This document shows positions 14,040 to 16,427 of a DNA stretch of 16,427 bases, piece after piece. The position numbers and the translations under genes are program-made. Origin of the DNA: Pseudoramibacter fermentans (GTDB taxonomy: Bacteria; Bacillota; Clostridia; Eubacteriales; Eubacteriaceae); contig VOGB01000010.1 in assembly GCA_009493725.1 (NCBI GenBank), positions 1 through 16,427 on the forward strand, read 5' to 3'. Under the pieces are notes generated by a model. That model searched no databases, was not told the DNA's origin, and worked only from the letters and a program-made list of their open reading frames with translations. The stretch's first letter is position 1. Every line of letters begins with the position of its first letter.

Positions 14040-14704
14040 ATGAATAGATACCAATTTGAAGTCATGGCATATATTAGTAAGTGTCAATCTATAGGGTTCT
14101 GCCCTATAAAAAGATTGCTGATGATGTTAAGCTTTCTCAAAGCATAGTCATTAAAACATTAAAAGACTTGGAGGAAAGAGGAGATATTAAGATAATTAAT
14201 GGCACCATAGAACTGACTTCTTGGGTACTAGAGGCTTTAGAGCCTTATCGCGTTAAGCGTGCTGTAATCATGGATGCCGGTTTTGGTTCGCGGATGATGC
14301 CCGCTACGAAAAATTGTCCTAAACCGATGGTTAAGATTAATGGCAAACGGATCATTGAAACGCAGTTAGATGCGCTTATTGATGCTGGAATCAAGGACAT
14401 TACTATCGTTCGCGGCTACAGAAGGGAGAAGTACGATGAGTTACTGAGTAAGTACCCATTTTTGAAATTCATTGATAATGATGATTATGATAAGACCAAT
14501 AACATTTCTTCTGTTATAAAGGCCTTAGACCGGATTAAAGGCGGTACCTACCTTAACGAGGCCGACCTGTATATTACCAATTCAGATGTTATTACTAAGT
14601 ACCAGTATACGAGTAATATCTTGGGTTCATATTCATTGGAAACAGATGATTGGAGTTTTCGGATGAAAGATGGCGGTCAAGTCCAAAATGTTGGTGTAAA
14701 TTAA
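14040..14704 (+). pseudogene. LicC-like nucleotidyltransferase with N-terminal winged helix, frameshifted and truncated
   Basis: Two frames combine into one gene. From ATG 14040 (ribosome binding site near 14027) the frame reads MNRYQFEVMAYISKCQSIG. A shift near 14085-14100 leads to LPYKKIADDVKLSQSIVIKT and LKDLEERGDI, a winged-helix domain. The nucleotidyltransferase domain then follows: AVIMDAGFGSRMMPATKN, PKPMVKINGKRIIETQL, DNDDYDKTNNISSV, YITNSDV, TDDWSFRMKDGG. Family members have Ala where Asp65 stands in the AVIMDAG loop (numbered from an in-frame GTG at 14081). The end is cut off at VGVN by adjoining IS256-family DNA, losing the last part of the domain. LicC makes CDP-choline. The substrate here is unproven. 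Confidence 0.72.
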
Positions 14705-15471
14705 ATTCCGCGAATTTATCATTTCACAAGCTTAAGCATACCGGCTTCTTCTGAATTGTCATCTTTTTCAATCCCGTGGTAAACGGTCATGTTTAAGTAC
14801 CGTGGACCAGCAGCCCATTTTTCATTCTGTTCAATCATTAGTGCTCCCATTAGTCGCAAGACGCTTAGATCATTCGGGAATATCCGGATTACACGGTCAC
14901 GACGACGGATTTCTTGATTAACCCGCTCAATTGTATTATTCGTCCGGAGACGCTTCCTTAGCTCCTCTGGGAGCTGGTAAATCACCATTAATTCGTCAAA
15001 ACTATTTTCTAATTTCTTCACTACCTTAGGGAACTCGGTCTGCCAATCTTTAACCAATTGGTCACGCCGTTCAACCGCTTGGTCGTACGTTGGAGCATTA
15101 AATAAATCTTTGAGTCGGTTAGCAACTTCTTTACGATCCTTGAGTGCCAGAATACTTGTACAGTCATTACTAAAATGAAATTGACATCTCTGCCAAAGGC
15201 TACCCTGAAATTGCGTAGTGATTGCATCCTTTAAGCCACAATGAGCGTCTGAAACAAACATATCAACGTTGGTAAGGCCCCGCTGTTTAAGTTCACTAAA
15301 GAAGTCCATCCATGCAGCTTTTGATTCACTATCACCGATATCAAAACCGAGCACTTCTCGACGACCGCTAGGGTCGATTCCAATCGCAACGAGTAAGCTA
15401 TTACTTGTCACAACGTGACCACGGTGTACCTTAAATAAAATTGCATCGGCATACGGCAGATTGTAAAATTT
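14680..15471 (-). mobile_element. IS256-family insertion sequence, 3' part
   Basis: The 3' part of an IS256-family element different from the one at 1-608. Its outer end is somewhere in 14680-14705, where GTCCAAAATG and GTGTAAATT resemble IS256-type ends in reverse. Its inner edge near 15471 joins the left end of an IS30-family element. The 5' third is missing, so the IS30 probably inserted and later rearrangement removed the rest. Confidence 0.65.
14719..15471 (-). pseudogene. IS256-family transposase, 5'-truncated
   Basis: An uninterrupted frame of about 250 residues covers the catalytic domain. LPYADAILFKVHRG holds the first Asp, MFVSDAHCGLKDAI the second, WQRCQFHF is the conserved mid-motif, and NNTIERVNQEIRRRDRVIRI holds the Glu. 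The end is MTVYHGIEKDDNSEEAG. About 140 N-terminal residues (DNA-binding part) are missing against the roughly 390-400 residues usual in the family. The frame upstream of 15471 runs to 15537 but reads antisense IS30 DNA, not transposase. All catalytic residues survive, but binding to the ends is unlikely. Confidence 0.85.
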
Positions 15472-16303
15472 AAGTTGAACATTTAAGTGGACAGAAAAAC
15501 CCATCAAGGTCTTTAATGGTGTTACCACACAATCCATTAGAAAGAAGGACCTTGATGAGCACCACTATTTTATCATTCCAGAACCGTGTTGTCATTGAAA
15601 CGCTTCATAATGAAGGACGTTCCTTGCGATACATCGCTAACTACTTAGGCTTTAGTAAGACCACCATCTTTAACGAACTTCACCGGCTAAATAGTGAGTA
15701 CCAGGCTGGGCTAGCGCAAACTGACTTTGAACGAAAGGTTAGTCAACGGGGGCGGAAGTCTTCGCTCACTAAAAACCTTAAACACTTGATCGAGGAAAAA
15801 ATTCAAGTCCAGAAGTGGTCCCCTGAACAAGTTGCCCATGTGGTGGGGATTGCCTACAAGACGGTCTATAACTGGATTGATCAAGGCTGGCTTGATATAC
15901 AGTTGCCCGATTTGCCTGATCATGGAATTCGTCGTCATCGTGCTAAAGAAAAGCGTGGTACGTTCAATCACGGCCGCTCCATTGAGGAGCGTCCTCATAA
16001 AGTCGAAACTCGCCAGGAATTCGGCCACTTTGAAGCTGATACCGTACTTTCTGGTAAACGTAAAGGTCAAGCTGTGGCTACTTTTGTGGAGCGTAAAAGT
16101 CGCCTGACAATTGTTAAACGGCTCCATGGTCGCGACAGTCAGTCCATGACTCAAGCCGTACTTGAACTAGCTAGTCAACTTCAAGACGCTTACCGTAGAC
16201 CATGGTAAAGAGTTCGCTAACTATCAGACAATTGAACAGCGAACTGGTACACAGGTTTATTTTGCCCATGCCTATTCACCACATGAACGCGGCAGTAATG
16301 AGA
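15472..16303 (+). mobile_element. IS30-family insertion sequence, copy 4, 3'-truncated
   Basis: The left end begins in the A+T-rich AAATTTAAGTTGAACATTT region after the IS256 remnant, and the element is cut by an IS5-family end near 16303. The subgroup differs from copies 1 and 2 by its terminal sequence and transposase. No right terminal repeat is in the window. Confidence 0.7.
15488..15557 (+). promoter_or_regulatory. Transposase promoter with strong start-codon-blocking inverted repeat (IS30 copy 4)
   Basis: TGGACA (15488-15493), 18-nt spacer, TTTAAT (15512-15517) is a good promoter match. CATCAAGGTC (15502-15511) in the spacer is the exact reverse complement of GACCTTGATG (15548-15557), which contains the ATG at 15555. 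Three further positions (15512-15514 with 15547-15545, one G-U) extend the stem to about 13 pairs. The ribosome binding site AAGAAGGA lies at the edge of the stem. A transcript starting at about 15524 lacks the upstream arm. Confidence 0.55.
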
Positions 16304-16323
16304 AGCTGTCTAAAATCTCTTAA
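15555..16323 (+). pseudogene. IS30-family transposase, frameshifted and 3'-truncated
   Basis: From ATG 15555 (AAGAAGGA ribosome binding site) the first 217 codons show the helix-turn-helix (11-45: VVIETLHNEGRSLRYIANY, FSKTTIFNEL), a second DNA-binding helix pair (WSPEQVAHVVGIAYKTVYNW), and the first catalytic Asp162 in FGHFEADTV. The frame breaks near 16183, since coding sense continues one base over as KTLTVDHGKEFANYQTIEQ and then YFAHAYSPHERGSNEK, and it stops at 16321. Glu of GSNE is the last family residue before IS5-type DNA begins. About 50-60 C-terminal residues are missing. Not functional. Confidence 0.82.
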
Positions 16324-16427
16324 GTAATAGTGCTAAAAACGCTAAAACGACCATTTGCAGACTGGTGGTTAATTGACGCTCACAATTTTTCCAAAGTCGC
16401 CGACAATTCTCTAGCCAACTAAAAGAT
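16310..16427 (-). pseudogene. IS5-family transposase, C-terminal end (partial at window edge)
   Basis: Read leftward from the window edge, one frame gives SFSWLENCRRLWKNCERQL, then TTSLQMVVLAFLALLLKRF and TAG at 16312-16310. This is the characteristic C-terminus of IS5-family transposases (F-x-W-L-x-x-x-R-R-L, then a hydrophobic final helix). The element end, AGAAGCTGTCTAAAA, is just outside at about 16301-16315. The rest of the gene lies beyond the window, so I cannot tell if this copy is intact. Confidence 0.75.

Noticed and set aside
15472..15537. N-terminal extension of the IS256 transposase up to 15537
   Set aside because: The first 22-24 residues read antisense through the IS30 left end and promoter region and do not resemble transposase.
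1..16427. CRISPR array, tRNA, rRNA or known riboswitch
   Set aside because: No regularly spaced repeats, no cloverleaf with conserved TTCGANTC arm, no ribosomal RNA sequence and no recognised riboswitch core were seen on either strand.

Overview
The window looks like an exopolysaccharide (EPS) / cell-wall polysaccharide locus of a Lactobacillaceae bacterium. Limosilactobacillus-type lactobacilli are the best guess, from codon and base use, the rfbA-rfbC-rfbB-rfbD order and the kinds of insertion sequence present; the species cannot be fixed from this sequence. About half of the window is working polysaccharide genes. The rest is a dense collection of whole and broken insertion sequences, toxin-antitoxin debris and truncated polysaccharide genes.

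Left part (1-1885): a heavily decayed IS256-family element, keeping its right terminal repeat at about 583-608, then one apparently intact IS30-family element (683-1885) inserted immediately upstream of rfbA. A 13-bp direct repeat flanks the IS30 copy and reproduces the rfbA Shine-Dalgarno sequence. Core metabolic part (1904-5400): rfbA, rfbC, rfbB and rfbD, the four dTDP-L-rhamnose enzymes, all intact, with a terminator-like hairpin between rfbB and rfbD and a terminator after rfbD.

Junk island (5401-6463): an orphan minus-strand terminator, an orphan HigA-like antitoxin gene, and a minus-strand YafQ/RelE-type toxin pseudogene (one nonsense codon and one frameshift) with its own terminator. 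EPS-specific part (6464-14704): the DNA becomes clearly A+T-rich. It holds two GT2 glycosyltransferases, a truncated membrane-protein 5' end, a frameshifted IS30 copy on the minus strand, the 5' third to half of a Wzy-like polymerase, an IS30 5' remnant, a complete Wzy-like polymerase, a Wzx flippase, a LicD-family phosphotransferase and a broken LicC-like nucleotidyltransferase. The reading is a Wzx/Wzy-dependent, probably rhamnose-containing polysaccharide with possible LicD-type phospho-decoration, whose polymerase genes have been changed more than once. No priming glycosyltransferase or chain-length regulator is present here.

Right part (14705-16427): nested elements. An IS256-family transposase lost its 5' third at the junction with an IS30-family element, which is itself frameshifted and cut off by the end of an IS5-family element running out of the window.

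The most interesting signal is in the IS30 elements. In the three with an intact 5' region, an inverted copy of the transposase start-codon region lies upstream, inside the predicted promoter spacer. Transcripts read in from outside would therefore carry a start-blocking stem that self-initiated transcripts lack. I see no tRNA, rRNA, CRISPR array or known riboswitch.
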